DNA from: Maribacter sp. ACAM166
GTDB lineage: Bacteria > Bacteroidota > Bacteroidia > Flavobacteriales > Flavobacteriaceae
DNA length: 64,000 bases
Assembly (NCBI RefSeq): GCF_005771495.1
Contig: NZ_VAUW01000007.1
Coordinates: forward strand, 62,001 to 126,000
Reading direction: 5' to 3'
A program made the translations under genes and the position numbers. Positions 26,753 through 35,846 of this stretch are shown in pieces. Position 1 is the stretch's first letter. Each line of letters starts with the position of its first letter. The notes beneath the pieces were generated by a model, which was given only the letters and a program-made list of their open reading frames with translations, ran no database searches and was not told where the DNA came from.

Positions 26753-27832
26753 ATGCTGCTGAGACAATTATCATTAATTAATTATAAAAATTTTGAGTCC
26801 AAAGAACTTGTATTCGATTCTAAAATAAATTGTTTTGTTGGTGATAATGGGGTTGGAAAAACCAACATTCTAGATTCCATATACCATATATCCTTCGGAA
26901 AAAGCTATTTTAATCCTATTTCTTCTCAGAACATACGACATGGGTCTGATTTTTTTGTAATTGATGGAACTTTTGAAAAAGACAATCGGGACGAAAAAGT
27001 AGTCTGTAGTCTAAAAAAGAACAATAAAAAAATTATCAAGAGAAATGGCAAAGCGTATGACCGTTTTGCAGATCATATTGGCTTTCTGCCCTTGGTAATG
27101 ATTTCACCAGCAGATCGAGACCTTATAATTGAAGGTAGTGAAACCCGTAGAAAATTTATTGATGGGGTTATCTCACAATCGGATAAAATCTATTTACAAC
27201 ACCTCATCAACTACAACAAAGTGCTATCTCAACGAAACGCACTCTTAAAATATTTCGCAGCCAACCGAACCTTTAACAAAGACACTTTGGCCGTTTACAA
27301 TGAACAATTGAATACCTACGGAACCGAAATATTTAAAAAAAGGAATTCATTTATAGATGCCTTTATCCCTATTTTCCAAGAACAATATAAAGCAATAACC
27401 GGAAACACCGAAAATGTAAGGCTTACCTATGATAGTAAATTAGTAGACGATGGGCTTCTTGGTTTATTAGAGAAAAATCTTGATAAAGACCGTGCCTTGC
27501 AATACACCAGTGTAGGCATTCATAAAGATGACCTCAACTTTGAAATTAGTGGATTTCCTATAAAAAAATTCGGTAGCCAAGGACAACAGAAATCATTTTT
27601 GATTGCGTTGAAATTTGCCCAATTTCACTTTATGAAATCTCAAAGTGAAGTAACCCCTATTTTAATTTTGGATGATATTTTTGATAAATTAGATGAACAC
27701 CGAGTATCACATATAATCACATTGGTAAATAATGAAAATTTTGGTCAAATATTCATTAGCGACACCCATGCAAAACGAACAGAAGATGTGGTGAAAAAAA
27801 TTCATCAGTCCTACAAAATATTTAAGTTATAA
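26753..27832 (+). CDS. recF: DNA replication/repair protein RecF
   Basis: A 359-residue SMC-like ATPase that loads RecA at gaps with RecO and RecR. The Walker A motif [15 protein letters not shown], the arm sequence [14 protein letters not shown] with [11 protein letters not shown], the ABC signature [11 protein letters not shown] and the Walker B motif [13 protein letters not shown] are all intact. It stands apart from dnaA/dnaN, as is common in Bacteroidota. The stop overlaps the next gene's start (TAATG). Confidence 0.96.
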   Translation: MLLRQLSLINYKNFESKELVFDSKINCFVGDNGVGKTNILDSIYHISFGKSYFNPISSQNIRHGSDFFVIDGTFEKDNRDEKVVCSLKKNNKKIIKRNGKAYDRFADHIGFLPLVMISPADRDLIIEGSETRRKFIDGVISQSDKIYLQHLINYNKVLSQRNALLKYFAANRTFNKDTLAVYNEQLNTYGTEIFKKRNSFIDAFIPIFQEQYKAITGNTENVRLTYDSKLVDDGLLGLLEKNLDKDRALQYTSVGIHKDDLNFEISGFPIKKFGSQGQQKSFLIALKFAQFHFMKSQSEVTPILILDDIFDKLDEHRVSHIITLVNNENFGQIFISDTHAKRTEDVVKKIHQSYKIFKL

Positions 27833-28251
27833 TGATGAAATACATAAGTTTATTTAGTTTGCTATTTATTACCTCATGCACTACTTCGGTAGAAAAGGAG
27901 CAGTTACATTTGTTAAATGGTTATTGGGAAATAAAAGAGGTGCGGTTTTCTGATGGCACCAAGAAAGAATATAAAATTAATAGCACAGTTGACTATATAA
28001 TGTTAGATTCCCTTAAAGGCTTTCGCAAAAAAGTGAATCCTAAATTTAATGGTACATATGAAACTTCTGATGATGCAGAACCCTTGTATATCCGTATTGA
28101 AAATGATTCCATTTTTATGGAATATAAAAACAATCTAACCACTTGGAAAGAAGTTTTACTATCCCTTAATCAAAGTAACTTCTCCGTTAAGAACGACCAA
28201 GGAATTATTTATCATTACAAAAGATTTGAACCTATTAATATAACGCCATAA
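27832..28251 (+). CDS. Small lipoprotein, lipocalin-like
   Basis: A 139-residue protein with a lipoprotein signal (SLLFITSC, Cys at about residue 16) followed by a beta-rich domain (LNGYWEIKEVRFSDGTKKEY, IENDSIFMEYKNNLTTWKE) like the lipocalin-like families of Bacteroidota. There is no enzymatic motif. It is coupled to recF by a one-base overlap and to the DUF721 gene by a one-base overlap (28251). The conserved position suggests only shared transcription. Confidence 0.75.
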   Translation: MMKYISLFSLLFITSCTTSVEKEQLHLLNGYWEIKEVRFSDGTKKEYKINSTVDYIMLDSLKGFRKKVNPKFNGTYETSDDAEPLYIRIENDSIFMEYKNNLTTWKEVLLSLNQSNFSVKNDQGIIYHYKRFEPINITP

Positions 28252-28547
28252 TGCCGAGACGAGAGAACGACAATTTATCAATGAAAGATGCCCTATCTGC
28301 ATTCATTCAAAAAAATAAATTGGAAAAAGGAATGAATAAGGTAAATGCCAGAGAGGCTTGGGCTAGATTGATGGGAAATGGTGTCAACAATTATACTACC
28401 GACATAGAACTAAGAAACGACACCCTCTTTATCTCTCTTTCTTCTTCTGTACTTCGAGAAGAATTAAGTTTGGGCAAATCGAAAATCATCTCGATGATTA
28501 ATGAAGAAATCGGCAAAGATTTAGTGAAAAAATTAGTACTACGCTAG
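28251..28547 (+). CDS. DUF721 (DciA-like) protein
   Basis: A 98-residue protein with the DUF721 pattern: MKDALSAFIQKNKLEKGMNKVNAREAW, a WARLMG motif, then beta strands with LFISLSSSVLREEL and a C-terminal helix. DUF721 contains DciA, the ancestral loader/partner of the replicative helicase DnaB; this short form keeps mainly the KH-like domain. Proximity to recF fits a replication role, but the function is inferred from the family. Confidence 0.85.
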   Translation: MPRRENDNLSMKDALSAFIQKNKLEKGMNKVNAREAWARLMGNGVNNYTTDIELRNDTLFISLSSSVLREELSLGKSKIISMINEEIGKDLVKKLVLR

Positions 28548-28602
28548 TTGTTGATTTAACAAACCTGTATACGTATTCTATTTCTCTTTAAAAGCGGGAT
28601 AG

Positions 28603-28644
28603 ATACAGTAAAAAACCAGCCCTAGGGCTGGTTTTTTACTGTAT
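28603..28644. terminator. Bidirectional terminator, perfect 42-base palindrome
   Basis: Two exact 21-base arms without a spacer, centred on CCCT/AGGG, with A6 on one side and T6 on the other. It separates the convergent DUF721 and ndk genes and should stop transcription from both. Confidence 0.9.
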
Positions 28645-28658
28645 TATGTTTTTCATAT

Positions 28659-29078
28659 TTAGTAAATTTCTCTACCTGAGAAATGAAATGAGCCTTCAAT
28701 AGCAGCATTCTCATCACTATCAGAACCATGAACTGCGTTTGCTGAAATATCAGTAGCGAATAACTTACGAATGGTACCTTCAGCAGCATCTGCAGGATTA
28801 GTTGCACCGATTAGCGCTCTAAAATCTTCTACTGCATTTTCTTTTTCTAGAATTGCAGCAACAATAGTTCCTCTTGTCATAAACTCAACCAATTCCCCAA
28901 AGAAAGGACGCTCTCTGTGTACTCCATAAAATTCTTGTGCATCCCTTAAGCTAAGTTGTGTATATTTCATAGCCACTATTTTAAATCCAGAAGCTGTAAT
29001 CTTTTCTAATATAGCACCTATATGCCCATTCTCAACGGCATCTGGCTTAATCATGGTAAATGTTCTATTCGTACTCAT
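28659..29078 (-). CDS. ndk: Nucleoside diphosphate kinase
   Basis: A 139-residue NDK that transfers gamma-phosphate between nucleotides through a phosphohistidine. The active-site segment [12 protein letters not shown] contains the catalytic His; [19 protein letters not shown] at the start and [14 protein letters not shown] in the middle are typical. It has its own TATTTTTG promoter at 29094-29101 and ends at the 42-base palindrome. Confidence 0.97.
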   Translation of the reverse strand: MSTNRTFTMIKPDAVENGHIGAILEKITASGFKIVAMKYTQLSLRDAQEFYGVHRERPFFGELVEFMTRGTIVAAILEKENAVEDFRALIGATNPADAAEGTIRKLFATDISANAVHGSDSDENAAIEGSFHFSGREIY

Positions 29079-29093
29079 ATCTTAATTTTTGCG

Positions 29094-29101
29094 CAAAAAT
29101 A
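29094..29101 (-). promoter_or_regulatory. -7 element TATTTTTG before ndk
   Basis: Exact TAnnTTTG on the minus strand, 15 bases before the ndk ATG at 29078, giving a leader of about 10 bases. Confidence 0.55.
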
Positions 29102-29123
29102 CATTTTTCCCTATAACTGACAA

Positions 29124-30149
29124 CTATTCAAAGACTTGTTCTAACTTTTCTAGAACGACCCCATTATCCCCAATGATTTCAAAATCAACCTTCTTAGCGC
29201 TAAAATCAAATTCTAAAACCCCAAAACTTTCCATAGAAATAACCTCCCCTACTCGGTATGGGTTCGGCTCTCCTGAAAATCCTTTGTAAGCATGTGTAAG
29301 TCCGCTACTTGTAAAGTCAATCAAAGGATAGTTCATGCCTTTGAATTTGGTTCTTGAGAACTCAGAAATATGCCGATCTCCAGACAATATAATTACCCCC
29401 TTTGCCTTTGATTTTACAATTAATCGCTCTAAGCGATTAACCTCATGAGGGAAATTACCCCAAGTTTCAAAACCATGCTCATTCGATAAGTATTGAATAC
29501 TACTGACAATCACGTTGAAATCGGCTTCTGAATTGCTTAATTCATTTTCCAACCACAACCATTGTATCTCACCCAAAACGGTGCCTACACCATAGTCGTT
29601 AGGCTTAATACGCATATTAGTTTCGGTATCTGGCGTTAGGGGCGTTCTAAAATAACGTGTATCTAAAACAATCACATGTATAGTTCCGTCTTTTACTACA
29701 TATTCTTTCGACATATACACCCCTTCTTGTTTTCGTAATGGACTATCAAGAGAGACATTCATGAAATTTAAAAATTCCTGTTGACTTTCGTCTTTTGCCA
29801 TATACTCCACTCCTCCATCATTCAAACCGTAATCATGATCATCCCATGTACCAATAATATCAATAGTCTCTACTAATTTCGCGTACCCTTCTACCTGCTT
29901 TTGCTTGGAATACATTTCACTTAAAACCTGCATATCATCAGTATCCGCGTAAATATTATCACCACCCCACACCCAAACATCTGGCTTTGTTTTTAAAATG
30001 TCGTCCCATAAAAGATTAGGTAAATCGGTTCTATTACAAGAACCAAATGCCAGTACAAAATCGGCAGTTTCAATTGCATCACCTAAAGCCGTTTTTGTTG
30101 TTGTGCAGGATAAGCATGTAAACAAAAGAGAAATCAAAGAAATTTTCAT
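29124..30149 (-). CDS. PhoD-like alkaline phosphatase D family lipoprotein
   Basis: A 341-residue metallophosphoesterase with a lipoprotein signal (LLFTCLSC, Cys at residue 15). Metal-binding stretches are FGSCNRTD, VWGGDNIYADT, TWDDHDYGLNDGG and LSGDRHISEFS, the PhoD set. It should sit on the periplasmic or outer face and hydrolyse phosphodiesters or phosphomonoesters; the substrate is open. It is monocistronic as far as can be seen, divergent from nrnA. Confidence 0.88.
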   Translation of the reverse strand: MKISLISLLFTCLSCTTTKTALGDAIETADFVLAFGSCNRTDLPNLLWDDILKTKPDVWVWGGDNIYADTDDMQVLSEMYSKQKQVEGYAKLVETIDIIGTWDDHDYGLNDGGVEYMAKDESQQEFLNFMNVSLDSPLRKQEGVYMSKEYVVKDGTIHVIVLDTRYFRTPLTPDTETNMRIKPNDYGVGTVLGEIQWLWLENELSNSEADFNVIVSSIQYLSNEHGFETWGNFPHEVNRLERLIVKSKAKGVIILSGDRHISEFSRTKFKGMNYPLIDFTSSGLTHAYKGFSGEPNPYRVGEVISMESFGVLEFDFSAKKVDFEIIGDNGVVLEKLEQVFE

Positions 30150-30211
30150 GTAAAATAATTAAGTCTTAACAAAATTAAGGTATTCGATTTAAAGCCTATA
30201 TTATTAAATTG

Positions 30212-30219
30212 TATCTTTG
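30212..30219 (+). promoter_or_regulatory. -7 element TATCTTTG before nrnA
   Basis: Exact TAnnTTTG ending 5 bases before the ATG at 30225, so the transcript should start at or next to the start codon. There is no clear -33 box. Confidence 0.55.
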
Positions 30220-30224
30220 CCGCC

Positions 30225-31241
30225 ATGAATTTAGAGCACCTAAATGCGCTTAAAGAGCTACTTTCTTCTTCAAAGAAAATAGCGATTATTCCACATAAAA
30301 ATCCTGATGGTGATGCTATTGGCTCAACGTTGGCACTTTGGCATTATCTTATTAATGGTGGCCATAACGCAAGTATTGTCTCGCCTAACGATTTTCCTAA
30401 GTTTTTAAAATGGATGCCAGGTGCGGATCAAATATTAAATTTCGAAAAGGAAAATACACAATCAAAATCATGCATCAATAATGCAGATGTGATATTCACG
30501 CTAGATTTCAATCACTTAGGGCGAGTGGGCCAAATGAGTGGAATATTAGAATCAGCGAATGCTACATTTGTTATGATCGATCATCACCAAGAACCATCTG
30601 ATTATGCAGAAATTATGTATTCTGATGTGACCATGAGTTCTACATGTGAAATGGTCTACAGCTTACTTCGTAAATTAGGTGATACCCATAGTATTACTTC
30701 AGAAATGGCCAACTGTATTTATACAGGAATAATGACAGATACTGGGTCCTTCAAGTTCGCAGCAACCACCAGCAACACACATAGAGTTGTAGCAGAACTT
30801 ATGGATAAAGGTGCAGAAGGCACAGAAATTCATCATCGCATTTACGACACCAATTCACCTAGCAGATTACATTTATTAGGTTGTGCTCTAAAGAATATGG
30901 TTATTCTGCAAGAGCAACAAACGGCATACATTACGCTTAGCCAAGAAGAATTAGACAGGTACAAGTACCAAAAAGGTGATACAGAAGGTTTCGTCAATTA
31001 CGGTCTAACGTTAGATGGAATACGTTTTGCTGTTATATTTATTGAAAATAAAGAAGAAGGGATTTTAAAAATTTCTTTCAGGTCAGTAGGTGATTTTTCG
31101 GTAAATGATTTTGCAAGAAAGCACTTTAATGGAGGAGGTCATACCAATGCCGCAGGTGGAAAAAGTGATGACTCTATAGAAGATACTATCCTTTATTTCA
31201 CATCGTTATTACCTCAATATATGAATCAATTACAATCATGA
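30225..31241 (+). CDS. nrnA: DHH-family oligoribonuclease / pAp phosphatase
   Basis: A 338-residue DHH/DHHA1 protein of the NrnA type, degrading nano-RNA and 3'-phosphoadenosine 5'-phosphate. Metal-ligand motifs are PHKNPDGDAIGST, TLDFNHLGR, MIDHHQEP and IMTDTGSFKF; the DHHA1 signature GGGHTNAAGGK is near the C-terminus. The start at 30225 is fixed by the promoter element just upstream. The last 4 bases overlap gldI. Confidence 0.92.
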   Translation: MNLEHLNALKELLSSSKKIAIIPHKNPDGDAIGSTLALWHYLINGGHNASIVSPNDFPKFLKWMPGADQILNFEKENTQSKSCINNADVIFTLDFNHLGRVGQMSGILESANATFVMIDHHQEPSDYAEIMYSDVTMSSTCEMVYSLLRKLGDTHSITSEMANCIYTGIMTDTGSFKFAATTSNTHRVVAELMDKGAEGTEIHHRIYDTNSPSRLHLLGCALKNMVILQEQQTAYITLSQEELDRYKYQKGDTEGFVNYGLTLDGIRFAVIFIENKEEGILKISFRSVGDFSVNDFARKHFNGGGHTNAAGGKSDDSIEDTILYFTSLLPQYMNQLQS

Positions 31242-31771
31242 GATTAGTTTCTGTTATATTTCTTATGATTATTTTCAGTAGCTGTGGCGGACCAAAACCG
31301 AGAAAGCCCGTACAGACAAAAAGCGGCAGTTTTTTCAAAGCCTCTATTGAAAGGAGCCAAAAATTATTAGAAGACGAAGAAGGTAAAATTCAAAATATCA
31401 TAAAATTAGACTCCTTAAAGCATTATTCCCATAGTGCTTCCGGTTCGTGGTATCACTACTTAGCCGTTAATGACACAACAGAATACACCCCGAAAACAGA
31501 TGATTTAGTGGTATTTAATTATGACATATTAACATTAAATAATGACACCATCTATTCCAAAAAAGACATTGGTGTTGTCACTTACAAAGTAGACAAACAA
31601 GAACTTTTTCAAGGCCTTCGAGATGCTGTTAAATTATTAAAAGTACATGAACGTGCTACGTTCTTATTCCCGTCTTCATTGGCATTTGGGTATCACGGTG
31701 ATGAAAATAAAATTGGTAGTAATACTCCCTTAAAATCTACCATCACCATTTTACAGATTGAAAAACAATAA
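31238..31771 (+). CDS. gldI: Gliding-motility peptidyl-prolyl isomerase GldI
   Basis: A 177-residue lipoprotein (IIFSSCGG, Cys at about residue 16) with an FKBP-type isomerase domain: TDDLVVFNYDILTLNNDTIYSKKD, FQGLRDAVKLLKVHERATFLFPSSLAFGY and a final beta strand. The length, lipid anchor and long acidic linker match GldI of flavobacteria, thought to fold the gliding and type IX secretion proteins. It overlaps nrnA by 4 bases. Other gld genes are not in the window. Confidence 0.85.
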   Translation: MRLVSVIFLMIIFSSCGGPKPRKPVQTKSGSFFKASIERSQKLLEDEEGKIQNIIKLDSLKHYSHSASGSWYHYLAVNDTTEYTPKTDDLVVFNYDILTLNNDTIYSKKDIGVVTYKVDKQELFQGLRDAVKLLKVHERATFLFPSSLAFGYHGDENKIGSNTPLKSTITILQIEKQ

Positions 31772-31789
31772 AAAACTAAGTAAATTAAA

Positions 31790-32938
31790 ATGACTATTAT
31801 GATTAAAAAAATGTACTTACTAGCAGTTATAGGTCTACTTATGGCGAGCTGTAAAACTAGCAAAAGAGCCGATTTAGGCGATGGTTTGTTTGCAGATATA
31901 AAAACCTCTATGGGCGATATTATCGTTCGTTTGGAGCAAGACATAACCCCTATTACCGTTGCCAACTTTGTGTCTTTAGCAGAAGGAACAAATCCATTTG
32001 TTAGTGAAGAGTACAAAGATAAAAAGTTTTATGACAGTATTGTATTTCATAGAATTATTAAAGATTTTATGATTCAAGGGGGAGATCCTTTAGGACAAGG
32101 ATCAGGTAATCCAGGGTACAAATTCATGGATGAATTCAATGACTCTTTGGTGCATGATAAAAAAGGTATTTTATCAATGGCAAACTCAGGACCTACCACC
32201 AATGGAAGTCAATTTTTCATTACACATAAAGCTACACCATGGTTAAACAACAAGCATACTGTTTTTGGTGAAGTAATTGAAGGTATGGATGTTGTAGATT
32301 CTATTGCTAATGTACCCGTTGGAGCGGGAAGTAAACCTATTGAACCCGTTATAATGAATACTGTTGAGATTATTCGCAATGGAAAAGAGGCTCGTAAATT
32401 TGATGCGGTCAAAGTAATGACGGAATATTTCGATAAAGAAGAAGAAAGGTTGGCTGTAATTGAAAAAGAAAAAGCTAAAAAACTAGCTGAAGTACAGAAA
32501 ATTAAAACCGAATTTTTAGCAGAAATTAAATCCCAAAAAGCAAAAGCAATAGCTTTACCTTCTGGACTTAAAGTTTTAACCTTAGAAAGCGGAACAGGTG
32601 AAAAACCAACAATTGGCCAAAAGGTTGATGTTATGTACGCTGGCTACTTAATGGACGGTACCTTGTTCGATAGTAATTATGCAGAGGTGGCAAAAAAGTA
32701 CGGTACTTTTGATTTGAACAGAGAACAAGCGATGGGATACATGCCTGTCCCAATGGACTATACTCCTGAATCACGTTTAATTGCCGGATTTAGAGAAGGT
32801 TTATTGACAATGAAGGTGGGTGATAAAGTTCGCTTATTCATACCATCGCATTTAGGATACGGTGCACAAGGCGGAGGCCCGATTCCAGCAGATGCTGATT
32901 TAGTATTTGATTTAGAAATTACAGGAATAGTACAATAA
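31790..32938 (+). CDS. Cyclophilin-FKBP fusion lipoprotein
   Basis: A 382-residue protein with two unlike isomerase domains. The lipoprotein signal (LLMASCKTS) is followed by a cyclophilin domain (residues about 35-200; FHRIIKDFMIQGGDP, GPTTNGSQFFIT, HTVFGEVIEGMDVVD), a lysine-rich coiled linker of about 50 residues, and an FKBP domain (GQKVDVMYAGYLMDGTLFDSN, GLLTMKVGDKVRLFIPSHLGYG). Both domains look catalytically intact. It is 18 bases after gldI, forming a set of surface-exposed isomerases, and ends at a strong terminator. Confidence 0.92.
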   Translation: MTIMIKKMYLLAVIGLLMASCKTSKRADLGDGLFADIKTSMGDIIVRLEQDITPITVANFVSLAEGTNPFVSEEYKDKKFYDSIVFHRIIKDFMIQGGDPLGQGSGNPGYKFMDEFNDSLVHDKKGILSMANSGPTTNGSQFFITHKATPWLNNKHTVFGEVIEGMDVVDSIANVPVGAGSKPIEPVIMNTVEIIRNGKEARKFDAVKVMTEYFDKEEERLAVIEKEKAKKLAEVQKIKTEFLAEIKSQKAKAIALPSGLKVLTLESGTGEKPTIGQKVDVMYAGYLMDGTLFDSNYAEVAKKYGTFDLNREQAMGYMPVPMDYTPESRLIAGFREGLLTMKVGDKVRLFIPSHLGYGAQGGGPIPADADLVFDLEITGIVQ

Positions 32939-32950
32939 TTATTGTGTACT

Positions 32951-32988
32951 ATAAAAAACCCGTTAGTTCATTCTAACGGGTTTTTTTA
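32951..32988. terminator. Bidirectional terminator between the isomerase gene and pepD
   Basis: Stem AAAAAACCCGTTAG / CTAACGGGTTTTTT with a 6-base loop, flanked by A and T runs. It lies between two convergent genes. Confidence 0.9.
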
Positions 32989-32993
32989 TGCTT

Positions 32994-34445
32994 TTATTTT
33001 TCTGGTGTAACTGCTAGTATTGCAATAAGAAATTTCCAAAACTTCTGTACTGAAGATATACTGACACGCTCGTCTGGCGAGTGCGCTCCTAATATTGTAG
33101 GTCCGAAACTTACCATATCGATTTGTGGGTAATTCTGACCTAATATACCACATTCTAAACCCGCATGGCATGCAATTACCTTTGGCTCTTCTTTGAACAA
33201 TTTAATATATGTATGCTTGGTAATAGATAGGATTTCAGAATCCGGATTTGGACTCCAACCCGGGTAATCACCTGAAAGGTCCACTTCGAATCCTCCCAAT
33301 TCAAAAACCGAACGCAACGCATTGGCTAAATCTAATTTTGCAGAATCAACGGATGAACGCGTAAGACAGCCAATAATAATCTTACCGTCTTTAACTACTA
33401 TTTTTGCTACGTTATTAGACGTTTCAACTAAATTTTTAATAGCAGCACTCATTGCATATACTCCATTATGAGCAGCGTAGATGGATTTTATCAATTTTCC
33501 TTGAGCACCTAAACCCATGACTTTTTTCGCCGGTTCTATTTCAGATAGGCTAATGATAACATTAGGTTCTTGTATTTTTAATTCCGTCTTGATGGCATCA
33601 GACAATTCATTGAATTTATTCGTGAATTCCTCTACCTGCTTTCTACCAATATTCAATTGGCAAAGACTTTCTCTAGGGATTGCATTTCGTAAACTACCAC
33701 CCTTCAAAGAACTAATACGCATGTTAAAGTCAAGCCCTAAATAAAGCAAACGGTTCATAATTTTGTTGGCATTGCCCTGCCCCTTATAAATATCCATACC
33801 GCTGTGGCCACCCTTCAATCCTTTCACAGTAATTTGAAGTCCCGCATCACCATGTACACAAGACTTTTCATTATACGTGCGTTTGGCGGTAACATCGACA
33901 CCACCAGCGCATCCTATATCAATTTCATCGTCTTCTTCGGTATCTAGATTTAAAAGTATTTCTCCTTTTAAAACTCCTCCTTTTAATCCAAAAGCACCTG
34001 TCATACCCGTTTCTTCATCAATTGTAAACAATGCTTCAAGCGCCGGATGCGGAACAGAATCACTCTCTAACAAAGCCATTATAGCTGCGACTCCCATTCC
34101 GTTATCGGCCCCTAATGTGGTTCCTTTAGCTTTAACCCAATCGCCATCAACGAACATTTCTATTCCTTGTGTATCAAAATTAAATTGAGTATCACCATTT
34201 TTTTGATGCACCATATCTAAATGACTCTGCAGTGTAACCATTTTTTTAGACTCCATACCTTTTGTGGCAGGCTTCCTGATTATGACATTCCCTGTATCAT
34301 CAGAAAAAGTTTCCAAGCCAAGTTTGTTGCCAAAATCCATCATAAAGGCAATTACCCTTTCCTCTTTTTTAGAAGCTCTAGGCACCTCATTTAATTTCGA
34401 AAAATTATTCCAAACCGACTTAGGTTCTAATTGATTAATCTTCAT
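32994..34445 (-). CDS. pepD: Aminoacyl-histidine dipeptidase (M20C)
   Basis: A 483-residue zinc peptidase of the PepD family that hydrolyses Xaa-His and other dipeptides. Metal-ligand motifs are LQSHLDMVHQ, LGADNGMGVA, FTIDEETGMTGA, NLDTEEDDEIDIGCAGG and CHAGLECGIL; HSGMDIYKGQGNA marks the lid domain. There is no signal peptide, so it is cytoplasmic. A TATTTTTG element lies 26 bases upstream. Confidence 0.95.
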   Translation of the reverse strand: MKINQLEPKSVWNNFSKLNEVPRASKKEERVIAFMMDFGNKLGLETFSDDTGNVIIRKPATKGMESKKMVTLQSHLDMVHQKNGDTQFNFDTQGIEMFVDGDWVKAKGTTLGADNGMGVAAIMALLESDSVPHPALEALFTIDEETGMTGAFGLKGGVLKGEILLNLDTEEDDEIDIGCAGGVDVTAKRTYNEKSCVHGDAGLQITVKGLKGGHSGMDIYKGQGNANKIMNRLLYLGLDFNMRISSLKGGSLRNAIPRESLCQLNIGRKQVEEFTNKFNELSDAIKTELKIQEPNVIISLSEIEPAKKVMGLGAQGKLIKSIYAAHNGVYAMSAAIKNLVETSNNVAKIVVKDGKIIIGCLTRSSVDSAKLDLANALRSVFELGGFEVDLSGDYPGWSPNPDSEILSITKHTYIKLFKEEPKVIACHAGLECGILGQNYPQIDMVSFGPTILGAHSPDERVSISSVQKFWKFLIAILAVTPEK

Positions 34446-34470
34446 AGCATTATTTCATAGTTAATGTTGC

Positions 34471-34478
34471 CAAAAATA
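34471..34478 (-). promoter_or_regulatory. -7 element TATTTTTG before pepD
   Basis: Exact TAnnTTTG on the minus strand, 26 bases before the pepD ATG; divergent from the element at 34500. Confidence 0.5.
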
Positions 34479-34499
34479 CTGATAGAAAAAGGATTTCGC

Positions 34500-34507
34500 T
34501 ATTTTTG
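34500..34507 (+). promoter_or_regulatory. -7 element TATTTTTG before the DUF3810 gene
   Basis: Exact TAnnTTTG ending 5 bases before the ATG at 34513, predicting a leaderless or nearly leaderless mRNA. Confidence 0.5.
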
Positions 34508-34512
34508 AGATA

Positions 34513-35580
34513 ATGAAGATATCATTAAAAAATGCCGTCGCACTTTCATTGGTTCCCCAAATCATTCTAGTGAAATGGCTCGGGCAGCATGCGGCTTTAG
34601 TAGAAGATTATTATAGTAATGGATTATATCCATTTATTTCAAAATTTTTCAGATTTCTATTCGGTTGGGTTCCTTTTTCTGTTGGTGATCTACTTTATTT
34701 CGCACTAATACTAAGTGCTCTTATTTATTTGATAACCCAAAGAAAATCTATTTGGCAACACAAACTTATATTTCTGAGAGACATTGCTATGGTATTATCA
34801 GTAACCTATTTCACGTTCCATATGATGTGGGGACTAAACTATTACCGAGAACCATTGGCAATTAAACTGAAATTGATAGAAACCAAAGACTATCAAGAAT
34901 TGGTCGATTTCACTCAAAAGTTGATTACAAAAACAAATGAAGCGCAATTAAAAATAACCAAGGATTCTAGCTTGGCTGTAGTTATCCCCTATACACAAAA
35001 CGAAATTTTTAATATGACCGTTGCCGGATATAACAACCTAGAAATAATACATCCATTTTTAATGTATACCACTCCCAGCGTAAAGACGTCGCTATTCAGT
35101 ACAGGATTAACCTATATGGGTTATGCCGGTTACCTAAATCCTTTTACAAATGAAGCGCAAACAAATGGCATTCTCCCCAATTTTAGGTTCCCGGTGGTTG
35201 TAGGTCATGAAATTGGTCATCAACTGGGCTATTCTGCAGAGAACGAAACAAACTTTATCGGGTACTTGGTTACTGCAAAAAATAAAGATGCGTATTTTCA
35301 ATATGCTGCCTATGCGTATGCGTTGGGGTATTGTTTAAATGACATAAGACGCGGAGATCAAGAAGTTTTTGACCGTTTAATTCCCTCCTTAAACCCAGGT
35401 GTAAAAAGTAATTTTCAGGAAATGGCTATTTTCTGGAATTCGTATAAGAACCCGATGGAACCCGTTTTTAAATCTATTTTCAATTCTTTTTTAAAGGCAA
35501 ATAATCAACCTGAAGGCATCAAGAGTTACAACGCCGTGGTATCGCTTTTGGTAGCCTATCACAAACAATATCCCTTATAA
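34513..35580 (+). CDS. DUF3810 membrane protein with HEXXH zinc-protease motif
   Basis: A 355-residue protein: about three N-terminal membrane helices (residues 20-120), then a soluble domain with VVGHEIGHQLGYSAENE (HEIGH at 232-236), the classic zinc-metalloprotease helix. The family (DUF3810) is spread through Bacteroidota and Firmicutes and has no assigned substrate. Its own -7 element is 5 bases upstream of the ATG. It is divergent from pepD. Active zinc protease is a fair inference; the biological role is unknown. Confidence 0.87.
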   Translation: MKISLKNAVALSLVPQIILVKWLGQHAALVEDYYSNGLYPFISKFFRFLFGWVPFSVGDLLYFALILSALIYLITQRKSIWQHKLIFLRDIAMVLSVTYFTFHMMWGLNYYREPLAIKLKLIETKDYQELVDFTQKLITKTNEAQLKITKDSSLAVVIPYTQNEIFNMTVAGYNNLEIIHPFLMYTTPSVKTSLFSTGLTYMGYAGYLNPFTNEAQTNGILPNFRFPVVVGHEIGHQLGYSAENETNFIGYLVTAKNKDAYFQYAAYAYALGYCLNDIRRGDQEVFDRLIPSLNPGVKSNFQEMAIFWNSYKNPMEPVFKSIFNSFLKANNQPEGIKSYNAVVSLLVAYHKQYPL

Positions 35581-35846
35581 ACCGATTTCAGAAAATTACT
35601 TTTTTTTATACAGAAAGCCTAGTTACAGTTTAATGATTTACTAAGTCAAAATCCTTATCTGTAATATTGAATTTCCAACTGTAAATTCCAAAATTAGAAT
35701 CCATTACAGCAACTCTAATTTAGAGATTTTATCAATTAATTACGTATTCCCATTTTAGGTTAAACTTTGTGTTAAACAAAAGTGAAATAGGCCGAAGATA
35801 CTGTTCATTCCCTGTATTTTTAAAATACTAATTCAAACTAAAAACA

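Noticed and set aside
35581-35846. Small RNA or riboswitch before the amidohydrolase gene
   Set aside because: There is only a long-loop AATTAGA/TCTAATT inverted repeat and no stable stem or known riboswitch core; nothing supports a function.
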